Source: Isoetes taiwanensis
Taxonomy: Eukaryota > Streptophyta > Lycopodiopsida > Isoetales > Isoetaceae
NCBI GenBank assembly: GCA_021234155.1
Contig: JAJEKV010000214.1
Location: forward strand, 620,001 to 684,000
Direction: 5' to 3'
DNA: 64,000 nt
Shown: positions 31,773 through 42,723 of the stretch, one piece after another
Numbering within the stretch: position 1 is the stretch's first letter
How the letters are laid out: each line of letters begins with the position of its first letter
Notes under the pieces: model-generated
The model's database searches: none
What the model was told of the DNA's origin: nothing
The model's input: only the letters and a program-made list of their open reading frames with translations
Made by a program: the position numbers and the translations under genes

Positions 31773-33110
31773 GGCCTAAGCGGGAGAGCGACAAGCGACA
31801 ACCCGGGAACTTACTGAGGAACGAGCCCGCCCAGTGCCCCACCCGACAAGGAACACGCTTGAAGAATTTGGACAAATGACCCCGGAAGAAGAAATATCGC
31901 AAATGAGGCCGGACCTCGAACGGATAAAGGCCTAACCTAGCCGCAAGCGAGGGTTCAGGTTCGATTGGGTAAGCTCAACCGCCGCAAGCATCAGCTTCGG
32001 AGAAACGTGTAGAGACAAGAAGAGGAGCAAGAGAGGAAGGTCCAGCTCGGACTCCTCAAGCTCAACTCAGATTCGAGACTCGATTACGAGGAAGAAGAAG
32101 AGCGAACCAAGTCAAAAGCGGGGCAAATAAGGCCGGGGAGGAACCACCCGAGGGACGACAAAGGGACACAAGAACCTCGACTACCGAACAAAGAAAGTAG
32201 ACTCCCGATTGGGAAATGTTTGGAAGGCCAGGAAGCTCGAGCAATTCTCAGGAAGAAATCGAGGTCGTATGGAGGCGGGGAGGCTTGGCTTGGACGAGAT
32301 GAGCAATCACGGCAATGCCTATGGTATGAAGGATAAGGATAAAGGCAGGGTGGCAACAAATGAACTGAAGGGACAAAGACGCATTTGGTGGAAGGGCTAT
32401 GCCAAGGCTCGCGGCGAGGGGATGTTTGCGGGTTCAAGAAGTTTGCTAAAGCCTTCAAAGCGCCATTACGTCCCAAGAGAGCACAAGTTCAGTATGATCA
32501 AAGAAGGTTTTATAGGTTGCAGCAAGGCAACAAGTCAAGACAGAAATATCTGAGGAGGAATTTATGAGGCTAAGAATTTGTATGTGCCAAAGTTAGGTGA
32601 GAAGCACGCAGCGGGAAAGCTACATTGAAGGTCCGAATGAGGAGATCCGCTTAAGCTTGTAAGGGCAATAAACCCAGAAACATGATCGAAGCGGAGTCCA
32701 AGGCAATAAGTTTGCAAGGAACGGGAGGACCTGAGAATAGCGGCGTATAAAAAGTATTACCAAGATAAAGGCAAAGGCAAAGAGGCAGTTTCAGCCCAAG
32801 GGCAGCCCGGCCCGGGGCCAGCTAGAGCCCCATATAGTGGCAATCAAGGGAAGCAAAGCGGGAAGAAGAAGGTGTCTTTCAAAGACAAGCAGGGAAGGGC
32901 AAACTACTCCAAAGCGGTCGCGATCCTTTCTGCGAGGCCATGCCCAAGGAGAAGAGACAGGAGTGCATAGAAAAGCGGCTTTGCTTAGGTGTTTCCAGCC
33001 AGGCCATAGGACGTGGCTGCCCATATGTCATGAGTGCGGCGCTAGCGAGTTGGGAGATTGGGACACTTTGTCCAGACGACGACGGCGAGGAGGCCCGCGA
33101 CTACATTGAG
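31773..33110 (+). pseudogene. gag C-terminal part with zinc-knuckle-like end (broken)
   Basis: Charged Arg/Glu-rich frames run after the spacer, then a Lys-rich, nucleocapsid-like region (KKVSFKDKQ near 32870). At 32960-33065 fragments of a Cys/His cluster (CIEKRLC, CHECG, then ELGDWDTL) appear in different frames in both element copies. A CCHC zinc knuckle binding element RNA is the likely original. Many small frameshifts occur, and the shared order with 60.37-61.73 kb (antisense) supports the assignment. Confidence 0.5.
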
Positions 33111-33159
33111 GGGTGAGTGTCATATCTTTGCATAATAGATCTGAGCAAGCGGGAGAGCC

Positions 33160-33610
33160 GGTATAAAGTAATTTCCACGATTAGGAAAAGGCCAAGGCCA
33201 AAGTCATTTATAGTCCCGATAGATTCGTAATAGGGGAAGTAGCCATAACTTTGCATCTCCCGAATGGTTCAAATGTTGAAGTTGAAACCATTAAAGTCAA
33301 AGCCAAGGCCCGTTGTCTTAGCAAGTGGGCAAAGAAGGCGGGGCGGGTAAAAGAATCAACTTTGACATCGACTTGCGGGGATTAAAATCCGGATGGGGCA
33401 GAAGTAATGGGCATTGGCAAGTACTGACTTGATAATAGGTATGGAGTATCTTGGACCAGCGGGGGCCATTATTGATTGTGGAAAGTGGAAGGTGACCTTC
33501 CCAACTTTACCCACGGCAAGATCATTGAGATAACGGAGTAAAGAAGTTGTTCCCATCATGCGGTGCATGTCTTCTAAGCAATTTGTTCAAGTGCATCAAG
33601 AGTGAGCAAG
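33160..33610 (+). pseudogene. Retropepsin-like protease region (broken)
   Basis: Lies between the zinc-knuckle region and reverse transcriptase, where gypsy elements keep the aspartic protease. DLIIGMEYLGPAGAIIDC (33430-33480) fits the C-terminal part of the fold (the usual I-I/L-G-M-D/E-W/Y-L). The catalytic D-T/S-G triad is not readable in frame, either from decay or sequencing error. The antisense copy ends its homology in this same region near 59.94 kb. Confidence 0.55.
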
Positions 33611-33689
33611 TAGCATACATCTTCAAGCTTGAGATTAGTGAGCCGGAATCGGAAGGAAGCAAAGAAGACAAGATGCTCGGCAAGTTCCG

Positions 33690-34560
33690 AGGCAAATAGC
33701 TAAGTTGATCACGGAGTTCCACGATCTCTTTCGGATGAGATCAAGCGGCTCCCTCCTTATAGGGGAGTCGAAGTGCGAGATAGCACTCGAACCAGGAACA
33801 AAGCCCACAAGCAAGGCTCCATATAGAATGACAACGCAGGAGTTTAGCCGGGCGAAAAGCGATTTGCGGGCTGCTTTCGACCTAGGTTTCATTAGACCTA
33901 GTGTCTCGCCGTTTGGGCGCCCATTCTTTTTGTCAAGAAGAAGGATGGATCTTTGAGGATGTGCATAGACTATAGGCAGTTGAATAAGCACACCATTAAG
34001 AACAAGTATGCGCTTCCAAGATCGGGCGACTTGATGGATCAGCTTCAAGGAGCAAAGATCTTTCCCAAAAAATCGACTTAAGGTAGGATGGTTATCATCG
34101 AGATCATACGGATAAAGGAGGAGGATATCCACAAGACCGCCGGACGCCAGATATGGGCATTATGAGTTCCGCAGTGATGCCTTTCGGCTTATCAAATGCC
34201 CCCATAGCGTTCATGAGGCTCATGAGCGATATCTTGAGGAGTTCACGGACACCTTTGTGATTGTTTTCTTTGATGACATTTTGGTGTATAGCAGATCCCT
34301 TGAAGAGCACGTGCAACACTTAAGAAGGGTGCTAGAGAAGTTGAAGAGGCACCGGTTATTAAGTTGTCGAAGTGCCACCGCAGCGAGAGAAGGTGGAATA
34401 CCTTGGTCATGTGATTTCGGCAGAAGGCATCTCGGCGGACCCGCCAAGATTGAGGCGGTGATTCGGTGGCGGGCCGAAAAGAATGTTGCCGAGGTCAGAA
34501 GTTTTTCTCGGTCTAGCGAGGGTACTACAGGAAGTTCGTGAAGAACTTTGCTAAGATAGC
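33690..34560 (+). pseudogene. Reverse transcriptase (broken)
   Basis: Clear Ty3/gypsy reverse transcriptase. EIALEPGTKPTSKAPYRMT opens the domain, followed by [32 protein letters not shown] (33955-34015), YGHYEFRVMPFGLSNAP (about 34150-34200) and the catalytic FFDDILVYSRSLEEHVQHL (34263-34320). A C-terminal block with GHVISAEGIS and YYRKFVKNFAKIAAPLTDL leads to RNase H. At least four frame changes are needed to follow it, several at CAG/CTG positions. It makes element cDNA in the virus-like particle; this copy cannot be translated as read. Confidence 0.85.
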
Positions 34561-35095
34561 AGCCCCGTTAACAGACCTAACGAGGGCAGAGAAGGTGAAA
34601 GATTGGGTAGAGCATTGGCACAAGAAAGCCCAAAAGGGGTTTGAATTGTTGAAAGAAGCTCTGACGACAGCCTGCCTTGACCTTGCCGGACGGGAGAAAG
34701 ATAAGCTTGTAGCAACAGATGCGAGTAAGATAGCTACAAAAAGTAGTGCTTATGCAAGAAGAGCGTGTGGTAGCATATGATTCCGTGAAGATGAACGACG
34801 CCGAGACGCAGCTACCCAATGCACGCATCAGGAATTGCTTGCGGTTGTCGGGGCATTAAGAATATGGAGGCACTATCTCTTGGGAAGGAAGTTCCAATTG
34901 GATCTGGAAACCATCGAGCCTCCAATATGTATTCACGCAACCACACCTTAATCCGAGGCGTGAGGAGATGGATGGAGTTCCTCGAAGAATATGACTTTGA
35001 TATAGTCTACAAGCCGGAAACTCAATGTGGTAGCGGATCTTTCAAGGCATCCCGACAACTAGAGTGCATTGCAATGCAATTTCGGACGCTCTCCA
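34561..35095 (+). pseudogene. RNase H domain (broken)
   Basis: Follows reverse transcriptase directly. KLVATDAS (34704-34727) holds the first catalytic Asp, then ERVVAYDSVKMN and NDAETQLP, the HQELLAV-type helix, and finally RRWMEFLEEYDFDIVYKPET (34965-35025), the usual end of the gypsy RNase H before the connection to integrase. It degrades RNA in RNA-DNA hybrids during cDNA synthesis. The frame changes at ~34735, ~34815 and ~35030. Confidence 0.8.
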
Positions 35096-35249
35096 AATGA
35101 CTTTGGTAAGAAGATTGAAGAGTCCTTGCCAATGGATGTGGATTTCGGGGAAGCATGGACAAGCCTCTCTAAGGAGGCTAGAAGCAGATAAAGAGCGGGA
35201 GGCCTTCAAGCATTTATAAGAAGGAAGGCAACTTTGTTATACCATAAGA

Positions 35250-36010
35250 ACAAGTTGTGCGTGCAGAATCATCAGGTGTAAGGAAGTTGATCCTCCATGA
35301 CACGCACAACAGCCCAATAGCTGGCCATGCGGGATTCATGAAAACATATTTCAAAGTCGCGCAGCAGCTATTATTGGCGGGGAATGAAGAAGCAAATAGC
35401 TCGCTACATCAAGGAATGTCGGCTATGCCAAGCAGACGAAAGGCGGATGGCGACAATTCGAGGGGCATTAGAGCCATTAGCGGTGCCAAACGCTAAGTGG
35501 GAGGTAATCAGCATGGACTTCATCCACGGGACTCCCAAGAGCGGCAAGAGGCAAGGATGCCTTGATGGTAGTGGTCGACAAGTTGTCGAAGATGGCACAT
35601 TTTGTGCCTTGCGGGACCACAGAATCTGACTATGGATACTGACAAAGCTCTTCACCAAAGAGATCTTAGGGCTTCATGGCATGCCAAGGAGATTATCTCC
35701 GGCGAGGGATCCGAAGTTCATGAGTGCCTTTGGCAAGACCTCTTCGACGATTCAGACCAAGCTATCCATGAGCACAGTATCATCCTCGAGACGGATGGCG
35801 CAGGCGGGGCGGACCAACAGGATCTTAGAAGACATGCTAAGAAACTATGTGCGGAATAAGCAAAGTATGTGGGAAGAATTTATTCACTTGGTGGAGTTTG
35901 CATACAATAGCACCAAGCGAGGAATCGCCCCAAATGTCGCCATTTATGATCAATTATGGCTATCGGTGCCTAACTCAGACACTTGGCACAACCCGTGTCA
36001 AAAGTAGAAG
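35250..36010 (+). pseudogene. Integrase core (broken)
   Basis: The N-terminal HHCC zinc-binding motif is present: HDTHNSPIAGHAGFMKTYFK (35296-35355), then KKQIARYIKECRLCQ (about 35383-35430). The first catalytic Asp sits in ISMDFIHG (35507). The second is expected in the D-P-K-F context at ~35708 (ARDPKFMSAFG), but the preceding Asp of the usual S-D-R-D is altered. The Glu region is RTNRILEDMLRNYV (~35815-35855), where the usual Glu reads Gly. WEEFIHLVEFAYNSTKR is typical of this family. Two catalytic positions sit at disrupted CAG/CTG-like spots, so inactivity is not certain. Confidence 0.82.
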
Positions 36011-36169
36011 TTTCAGGCCAGATGTTGGAGATATGCGGCGGCTTCGTGGAAGAAGTTCGAGGTTATCTCTGGCGGGCGGCAAGAAGTCGTCGAGAAGAGC
36101 ATCGCCGACAAAGCATCGAGCAATCGTCGAGAGTTCAAAGTTGGAGATGATGTATGGCTCAAGATAAAG

Positions 36170-36530
36170 GTGAAGCGGTGAGAAGCTCAGATTGGCAATT
36201 GCAAGAAGCTTGCTCCAAGGTGGGCTGGACCCTTCGGAATAATCAAGAGAGTAGGTAATCAATCCTACAAGTTGGATTTGCGGACACACTAAAGATTCAT
36301 AAAGGTCTTCCGCGTGAGTTTGTTGAAGAAGCATACTCCAAATCCGGACGAAGTCTTGGACACTCCAACGTTGTTGGAAATGGCGGAGGAGCATTTGGAA
36401 ATAGTTCGAAATGATTCTTGATAAAGCCTTCAAGAAGACAAGAAGGTCGGAGTTCCTCCAATACTTGGTCAAGTGGAAACACTTCTGCGGTGGAAGACGC
36501 GACGACATGGGTACTTAAGAAGGATTTAGT
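36170..36530 (+). pseudogene. Integrase C-terminus with chromodomain (broken)
   Basis: After the GPF-like CKKLAPRWAGPFGIIKRVGN segment come FRVSLLKKHTPNPDEV and then a chromodomain: LEIV..MILDKAFKKTRRSE followed by FLQYLVKWKHF (36449-36481) and a DATTW-type end (36494-36510). The YLVKWK core and closing W are the aromatic-cage positions of chromodomains, so the element is a chromovirus. In this group the domain directs insertion toward marked chromatin. At least two frame changes occur. Confidence 0.75.
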
Positions 36531-36639
36531 AAAGCGGTACCTTACGGTTTATGGAGCAATGGGGACGGCAAGGTCATCTCAGAAGAAATCGCCCGGGCAT
36601 GTCGATTTGTGTAGGTTAATTCTTGTATAGATTAATCTC

Positions 36640-37435
36640 GCATGCAACCTATGCTTGGTATGGGTGCATGCGTTGTTACCGGCGATGAGACCACTACGGT
36701 GATCTCTAGGGCATGAGGCAGCGCTTTCGTTTTGAAAGTGGAAGGTAGATTAGAAAGTCTACATCGTCCCCGGAAGGAGGCGACCTAGAGAAAAGAGGTC
36801 ATTAAGGAATGCATTGATAGGGAAAGCACCTTTAGCCCCATATATGCTTTGATAGGAGGAATCCATCCTTCACGCCCCCACGCGAGAAGGATATCCTCCA
36901 TTTGGGCAACTAGAGGTGTAGGCATGAGCGGCATATAGGCATATAGGGCTGTCTCCACGGCCATTATGGAAGATTCATCCTCTTCCCTGTAGGAGATTAG
37001 CCATGCATTCATGTAGATAGGTGGGTTGGTCACCATATAACCAAAATTTATTAAATAATTAAAGCGGTACTAACGTAGTGTCGACTGGCAGCCAAGAGAG
37101 CTCGGGAGGGCAAGGAGGTCGAAGATGAAGACTTACAACACAAGTTTTGTTGGAATGTGTTGCAAGGAATGAAGAGTACCTCGGACAATAATTATAGATA
37201 TGAAATGTTGAAATTTTGTCTAACTTAAAGATAGTGAATAACTTGTTAATGGTGTTATGAATTGATAAGTATTCCATAATATAATGACGTAATAATGTTC
37301 TAAAAGTATTTACCTTAGGGGTAATCGTGATAAATGTATAAAGATTATATTGTAGGCATCACGTTGATTGCGGGTTGCGAGGTTAGGAAGATCCCAAGGT
37401 GGGGAGACCCGCGATGCTGCGGGCGACATCATTTC
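36640..37435 (+). other. 3' untranslated region of the chromovirus
   Basis: No supported gene. It contains a 83-codon minus-strand frame (36785-37036) without family signature, and two copies of CAAGGTGGGGAGA near 37390 and 37436, so the polypurine tract is duplicated. Confidence 0.5.
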
Positions 37436-37448
37436 AAGGTGGGGAGAA
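37436..37448 (+). other. Polypurine tract
   Basis: AAGGTGGGGAGAA directly abuts the 3' LTR, as expected for plus-strand priming. An incomplete second copy lies ~45 bp upstream. Confidence 0.85.
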
Positions 37449-39000
37449 TGTGGCGTTCGGCAAAGATTATACGGTCCCGGGGCGTATCATCTTGCCAAAT
37501 CGCATACACCGCCACTCCGGCCGACGTGTCGCATGCCTTGCGGATAGCGATAGTAAGTAGCCCTAGGGGCAACTTGCTAGGAGTGTTCATATATTATTAA
37601 TGTGCACATGTGCACATTAATGAGGGCACACCTTTCCATGTTGGCATATTTTGCCACCTAGCCATTAAAGGCAAGTGGGGGCTTTCCAATTATCCCACAT
37701 GCCAAATTGGGTAATTGAAAACCCTAGCCTAAACCCCATGTCTATTTGGGGTAGGAAAACCCTAGCTTGCTAGTTTTTCGCCCTTAGGGTTTTAGAGCTC
37801 GTTTTGGCTGCCCAGAGCCAAAACCGCCTCCCGAGACGCCATGCTTAATTGCACCATCAGGTTCCCCGAGATTGGCATTTCGGCTTTCGGCGGGGATGGT
37901 TGAACTCGGTCGGGAGGAGCCACTCAAGGATCAGGGTATTTGGTCAATTTAATAGCTTAAACCAGTCTTCTAATCATAGAATGTGTAGGTTTAGACTATT
38001 AAATTGCCCATAGCAGCTATCTAGATCTTAGATCTCGGACACTAACTAAAGAACCTAACTCTATGATTAGATCTAGTTCTTTAGTTCTTCTGTGATGTAT
38101 TTGGATGATGTATCTCTGTGAACTCCTTGTATTGGGAAGGGGGTAGAGGCCCTAAAGCTTGTAGTTGATGCTCCTAGGTAGCCTCTAGCTGCTTGTAGAT
38201 TCGCTTTGTACAAGAGCCACACGGTTGTGGGTGAAGGGGCAGGCCTGGCTAAGAAGGAGGTTCATGTCTCCGACTCTTGAGCGATCCCGGTGTGTAAAAA
38301 GCCTAGGGGATCATTGTGACTAGGTCGATGGCTTACCCCGTCTTGCGGGTAAGGCATGGGCTCGACACCCGTGAAGTGGTGTACACTTTCCGGTGGGTTC
38401 GGGTCGAATACGCGGGCGGTGGCCCTCTAGTCACCTTGAGTTAGCATGTAGATCTCGGGGGGGTGATCCCTACCTGCCCCATCGGGCGGGAGGATGAGAC
38501 CGAGAATAGCCCCCCGGCTATGCATCCGTGGACTCTGCTCAGGTCCCGACACTTTTCAGCCTACTACGCAAAGTGTGCACGGGAGGGGCGGATGGAGTGG
38601 ACAACCCTATGCCATGTTCTTATGCCAACCAACTCCATTGCCATGAATTACATGCGCAGCGAACTCACGGAGACCCAAGCCGTCGATCATCCTTTGAGTC
38701 CGAGCCTTGGGTAGGATCCCCTATGTGATGTCTTGATCTTTGTCCATGCAGATGTGAGGAGGATCATCCCGAGATGGTCGCGGGATGTTGATGTATGTAC
38801 TCTTGACATGTATGTTTACGCTTCCGCAGACTAGGTAGGCCCCGAGGAGCGGGGTAGAATGACACCTTCACTCTTCCCACTTTGGGACTCGTTCACGAGG
38901 TCTTGATGATATGTGGAGGGCCCCGCTCGGCATGGAGCTGGTGTGGGGAAGAACTCTGTTTGTACTCGGTGCACCAGATATCGCAGTAGGGGGCGTCACA
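37449..39000 (+). repeat. 3' LTR of the chromovirus
   Basis: TGTGGCGTTC to GGGGCGTCACA, aligned to the 5' LTR throughout. Length is 27 bp less than the 5' LTR through small indels in GC-rich stretches. Confidence 0.92.
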
Positions 39001-39468
39001 TAATTTGGGCATCCGAGCATCACAGTTTAGTGGCGTAGATTATAAGATGTGGGATTATGTTTAATTGACACTATTGGGACGTATTGGTGGATAATAAATG
39101 GAGTGAATATTTTGCAACCCATGTATTGGGGTTGGGCACATGTTGTGACACATTGTTGTGTCAAAATAGTATTTACTATGCATCTATATTGTTAATTTAT
39201 TATTGTTAATTTTTTATTTTATGGTCTTGAAATCGTAATGTGCTTAGGGCGGCGACGAACCCTAAAGGTGAAGCCACGATCTGTGTTGATGGAGAATGGA
39301 GAATTTCTAACTAACCCTAACAAGGAATACGATGGATTGGGTTTGTTACATGCATTGTCGCCACCGTGGCTCAGGATAAGCGGTTCTTTTAATTAAGGTT
39401 ATGAACTCCATAGCCGAACGATCGGGTGCGGATTGGAGATTAGGGTACACTAATGAAGCCTTCTTGCC
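39001..39468. repeat. Segmental duplication copy 1, resumes after the chromovirus
   Basis: GGGCATCCGAGCATCACAGT continues the sequence interrupted at 25832 and matches 47147 onward. It includes CTTAGGGCGGCGACGAACCC and leads to a TATA promoter. No gene. Confidence 0.85.
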
Positions 39469-39477
39469 CTATAAATA
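39469..39477 (+). promoter_or_regulatory. TATA box of the SAP-domain ORF, copy 1
   Basis: CCCTATAAATAATAG lies ~45 bp before the ATG. The same box at 47613 precedes copy 2. Confidence 0.6.
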
Positions 39478-39519
39478 ATAGCCAGCCCTGCGAAATGCCC
39501 ACCTGCCATTTTTTTCAGT

Positions 39520-39862
39520 ATGAGCAAAGCTGGAAGGCCTCTTGGGACGCCCAACATGGGTCTTACAAGGGCCAAATTGTTAGAAGCTAATCGAGGAGAG
39601 CAGGATTGAGCCTAGTGGACCGCAACCCACTAAGGCTCGGCTATTGAGCCGTAAAAGTGGAAGCAAGGGAATAGATGTCAACAAGGAGAGTAATGCTTGC
39701 ATTACGAAATTCATCCCTATCAGGCCTTGTAGCAGTATTGCAAATGCTAAAGGCAATGAAGGTGCTGGCAGCAGTAAAATGATTGATAATGTTCCTGACA
39801 GTATTGAATTGGATGATGAAGATGAAGAAATAATCTCTGAAAATGAGATTCAGCAAAATCAG
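39520..39862 (+). CDS. SAP-like domain exon 1, copy 1
   Basis: ATG at 39520 starts MSKAGRPLGTPNMGLTRAKL and the exon ends at CAG|GTTCTA, a plausible donor in phase 0. Residues ~14-55 (LTRAKLLEALRRAGIEPSGP..TKAQLLELCRSKGI, clearest in copy 2) have the helix-extended-helix pattern of a SAP DNA-binding domain. An acidic end (IELDDEDEEIISENEIQ) follows. In this copy the frame is broken around 39585-39655 at CTG/CAG positions that are intact in copy 2, while copy 2 is broken at the start where this one is intact. Both together suggest a functional ancestor. Likely the N-terminal, chromatin- or DNA-contacting part of a mobile-element protein. Confidence 0.55.
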
Positions 39863-40913
39863 GTTCTATCTAGTTAGATTTAGTTGAATTATTTTGCATA
39901 TGACATGGCTTAATTGCATGGTTGTTTGACTGAAAAAGAAATGTTATCACAAGCTCCTTTGTTCTTATTCTATAATTAATGGTTATGTTGTGAGTAAAGG
40001 GCGAAAAGCCAAGGGAAAACACTTGCTTACACCGCGCTAGTCCATCGCATTTACCTGTTTTGGCTAACTTGTGTTTGTTGGATTTGCGGTGTTAACCGTC
40101 TTCCCTTCTCTCACATTTTTGTGGTTGAAGTTTTCAAGGCAGCAGTATAAGCAAATTGATAATATCATATCTGGATATCTGTGACTTGTTATGTAAATTC
40201 TGTTTAAGCAATCAGGTAAATATTTTACTTATAATGCTTGCTGATGAGAGGATCTTGATTTGGACATATTTGTAAGTTTTGCAATATTTTGATTCCGATT
40301 TCTTTAAATCCAGCCTTCTGTCTCTATCTATAGTATGGGTTGGTAAATTTTCTTGTATTATGACCTTTATAAAATGAAATAAGATGGGTTCTACTGGTTT
40401 TTTGCATATTTTTTAACCTAAAGCTATGATTTCTTTTCAGTACTATGGTTGAATTAAGTAAATTCATAGTTTATTTTATTTTATTTTGGTTTTGTATCCT
40501 TTATGTGATATGATCAAGTCTTCTTTAAGATATATGCTGTTTTTTGTCTTCAATAGGATATGATCTGCCAGCCTATTATATGTTATTCATTTAAAATTCG
40601 TTTTATGGTTTGTTAAAGTGTATGGCATCATATACTTGTATAAGGTTTAAATCTTTTATCCCTAAGGCTCCCCAAACTTGTTTGGGACTGATAAGTCCAA
40701 TAAATTCTAAAGGAGTTTATTTGGATGTTTAGATTAGTCATAAGGACTTGGTCTAGGCTAGGTATATATTACACGATTTCAGGACACTAGTTATACTAGT
40801 GTGGGCCTTAGGGAAATCTCTTTTACCTTTTTAGATTACATTTCTGGATCATTTTCTATTATTTTAATTCTGATTTTCTATAATTTCTAAAAAGTTATGG
40901 TACATGTATATGA
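39863..40913 (+). other. Intron of the SAP-domain ORF, copy 1
   Basis: T-rich, about 1.05 kb, starting GTTCTATC. The acceptor reads GTATATGAGGAGG here but GTATACAG|GAGG in copy 2. It contains a short hairpin motif, GGCTCCCCAAAC-TTGTTTGGGACTGATAAG (~40668-40698), seen also in copy 2 and in variant form at 51,990. Confidence 0.55.
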
Positions 40914-42458
40914 GGAGGGTGCTCGGATGGTGGAGCCCCGAAACGATTCCCAACGATGAGCAATGTGCTAAAGGTGGAAGACTGTTGGTACCAGGCTGGC
41001 AGTCTTTGGATATAAAAGAGCGGGCATTCCAGCTCCTAACAAGGCTGTTCAAGCAGTATTGGCCTGTGTGCAAGATGACAACCTGCATAAAATGTTTATT
41101 TGCAAAGAAACTTCACTCCTTGAGGGTCAGGAAATTTCTGTCATTCTGTTTTTTGGGATGAATAATATGCTGGATCTGGTTGCACAATTTAACAAAGTAG
41201 AATATGATCCAGCTTTATGTGATGGACTCATTGAGTTTTAGGTACAAAATGCTTCCCCTTTGCTCATGTGTTAGCTTGAGATGACAAGGATGAGGTGTAT
41301 AGGCTTGCATTTATTACTGGGTTGTCTGCTCTGGAGGCAGCTAATGGCTTGAAAATCACACATAAAGCAAGGGAAGATAGAGCAGTTAGAAGGAATGCCC
41401 CTCAACGTGCTATCACTATCAATTGTCTTTTCAGTGTTAAGGCTCCTACAAATACTAGGCAACAGGAGCAAAACTTGGCTGAGTAACCTGGGCAACAAGT
41501 TCAAATGAAGCTTAAGAGGTATAATCTTGCTGAATTAAATCTTTTTAATTGTGGTATGCTGCCCATGATGTCCAGCAGAAATGTGGAGATACATGATGAA
41601 CAGTTTCATCAAGCACTATGGGAAAGCAAGAACTTGGGAGTGATTGCACCCATCAGTATGGAATCCTGGATCAGGCTTGCCAATCTCATCAATGATGAAG
41701 TAAAAAAGGCAAAAAAGGATGCCCTTTCTTTCACTAAACATATCACTAAGTTGGAGGTTGATCTGCCTTTTGGATTGGAATTTCTTGGTAGGAAGTGCAA
41801 GATGGGCAATGGATTTTATATAGGACAGAAGGGCCATATGGCCAAGATGGACGAAAAGAGGACTGACTTCTACTTGAAGAGGATTTGGCGCACTTACTGC
41901 CCATTCTTCAAATGCAACTGTGAAATGGTAACAGATGGTAAAATTAGGTGCCGTGATAACATCATTTGGTTTGATCATGTAGTCTGGTACATTATGAACA
42001 ATCTTGAGGTTGTTTGGCCTGAGCTCTCTATACAAATGAGGTTTCATGAGTTCTCTGTTTTTTTATCCACTGAACCAATAAAGGAAGCAGTACTGGCATA
42101 CATTGGATATTTAACCATACATTGATATGATGTTCAAAAATTGCAAAAGTTTCTCGAGAAAGCAGATTGTGACCTGAAAGGAGAGTTTGGAGGCTCTAAA
42201 GCTGCTGAACTGCTGGAAAAAACTATCAAGCCAATTAGCTTTCTGGCCAAGCATTTGCATGACAATAGCAGTGCTACTTATGCTTCAAAAAAGAAAGGAA
42301 GTACATCTGAGAGCCCAGCTGATACCATTCTAAGACCTCCAAAGATTAGCAAGAAGACTGCTGCTACTGAATGTATCAACCTTGATACGTAAAGCATTAA
42401 CGAAATGATTGCAAACTATGATATGCGAGTAACAAAATCGGATTCAAGCGAGCAGTGA
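40914..42458 (+). pseudogene. Exon 2 of the SAP-domain ORF, copy 1 (broken)
   Basis: Same coding region as 49048-50573. It retains the longest stretch from 41505 to 42125, ending LAYIGYLTI, including a 22-bp segment missing from copy 2. Breaks occur at ~40930-41010, ~41243, ~41275, 41485 (GAG to TAG) and ~42123. Most coincide with CTG/CAG in copy 2; the TAG is a clean substitution. The 3' end (42141-42392) carries the SKAAELLEKTIKPISFLAKH block. The two copies complement each other's breaks. Function unknown; no family recognised. Confidence 0.55.
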
Positions 42459-42723
42459 TATTTACTATGATGGTAAATATTCTGGGCTGTTTTTCTTTCC
42501 TGCAGTAATTTCAATTTGATGTTGTTCCTTATGATAAGTCAGATGATCATATCTGATGAACAAAAGTCTGTTATAGACAAAGATGCAATAAAAAGTTCTT
42601 TTATGAAGCTTTTTATGAAGCTTGTATTTTATGTGCATTTGCATGTAAATCCGGCCACAGCGGCAAAAACTCTTAAACTCTAATTTTTAAACTCCTGTAA
42701 TATTTTGAATGATGAATATACAG
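42459..42723 (+). other. Spacer or intron, copy 1
   Basis: AT-rich with TTTCTTTCCTGCAG near 42,500 and ATATACAG at its end, both usable as acceptors. GGCCACAGCGGCAAAAAC corresponds to CCACAGTGCCAAAAAC in copy 2. Confidence 0.5.

Larger units (their letters stand above)
25833..39000 (+). mobile_element. Ty3/gypsy chromovirus, complete with both LTRs
   Basis: This 13.2-kb element has LTRs of 1579 and 1552 bp starting TGTGGCG and ending in CA, an initiator tRNA-Met-type primer site, and a polypurine tract. Pol is in the order protease, reverse transcriptase, RNase H, integrase, chromodomain. Between the 5' LTR and gag it carries an extra ORF and two hairpin/TATA modules. The insertion site is known from the duplicate: at 47146 GTGGTAAG joins GGGCATC directly. 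A 5-bp target duplication close to TAAGC/TAATT is visible but imperfect. Coding frames are broken in many places, yet the LTRs are very similar, so either it died recently or the breaks are partly sequencing errors. Confidence 0.93.

Noticed and set aside
36785-37036. 83-codon minus-strand frame in the chromovirus 3' region
   Set aside because: Antisense genes exist in some retroelements, but no promoter, domain or second copy is available here to support it.
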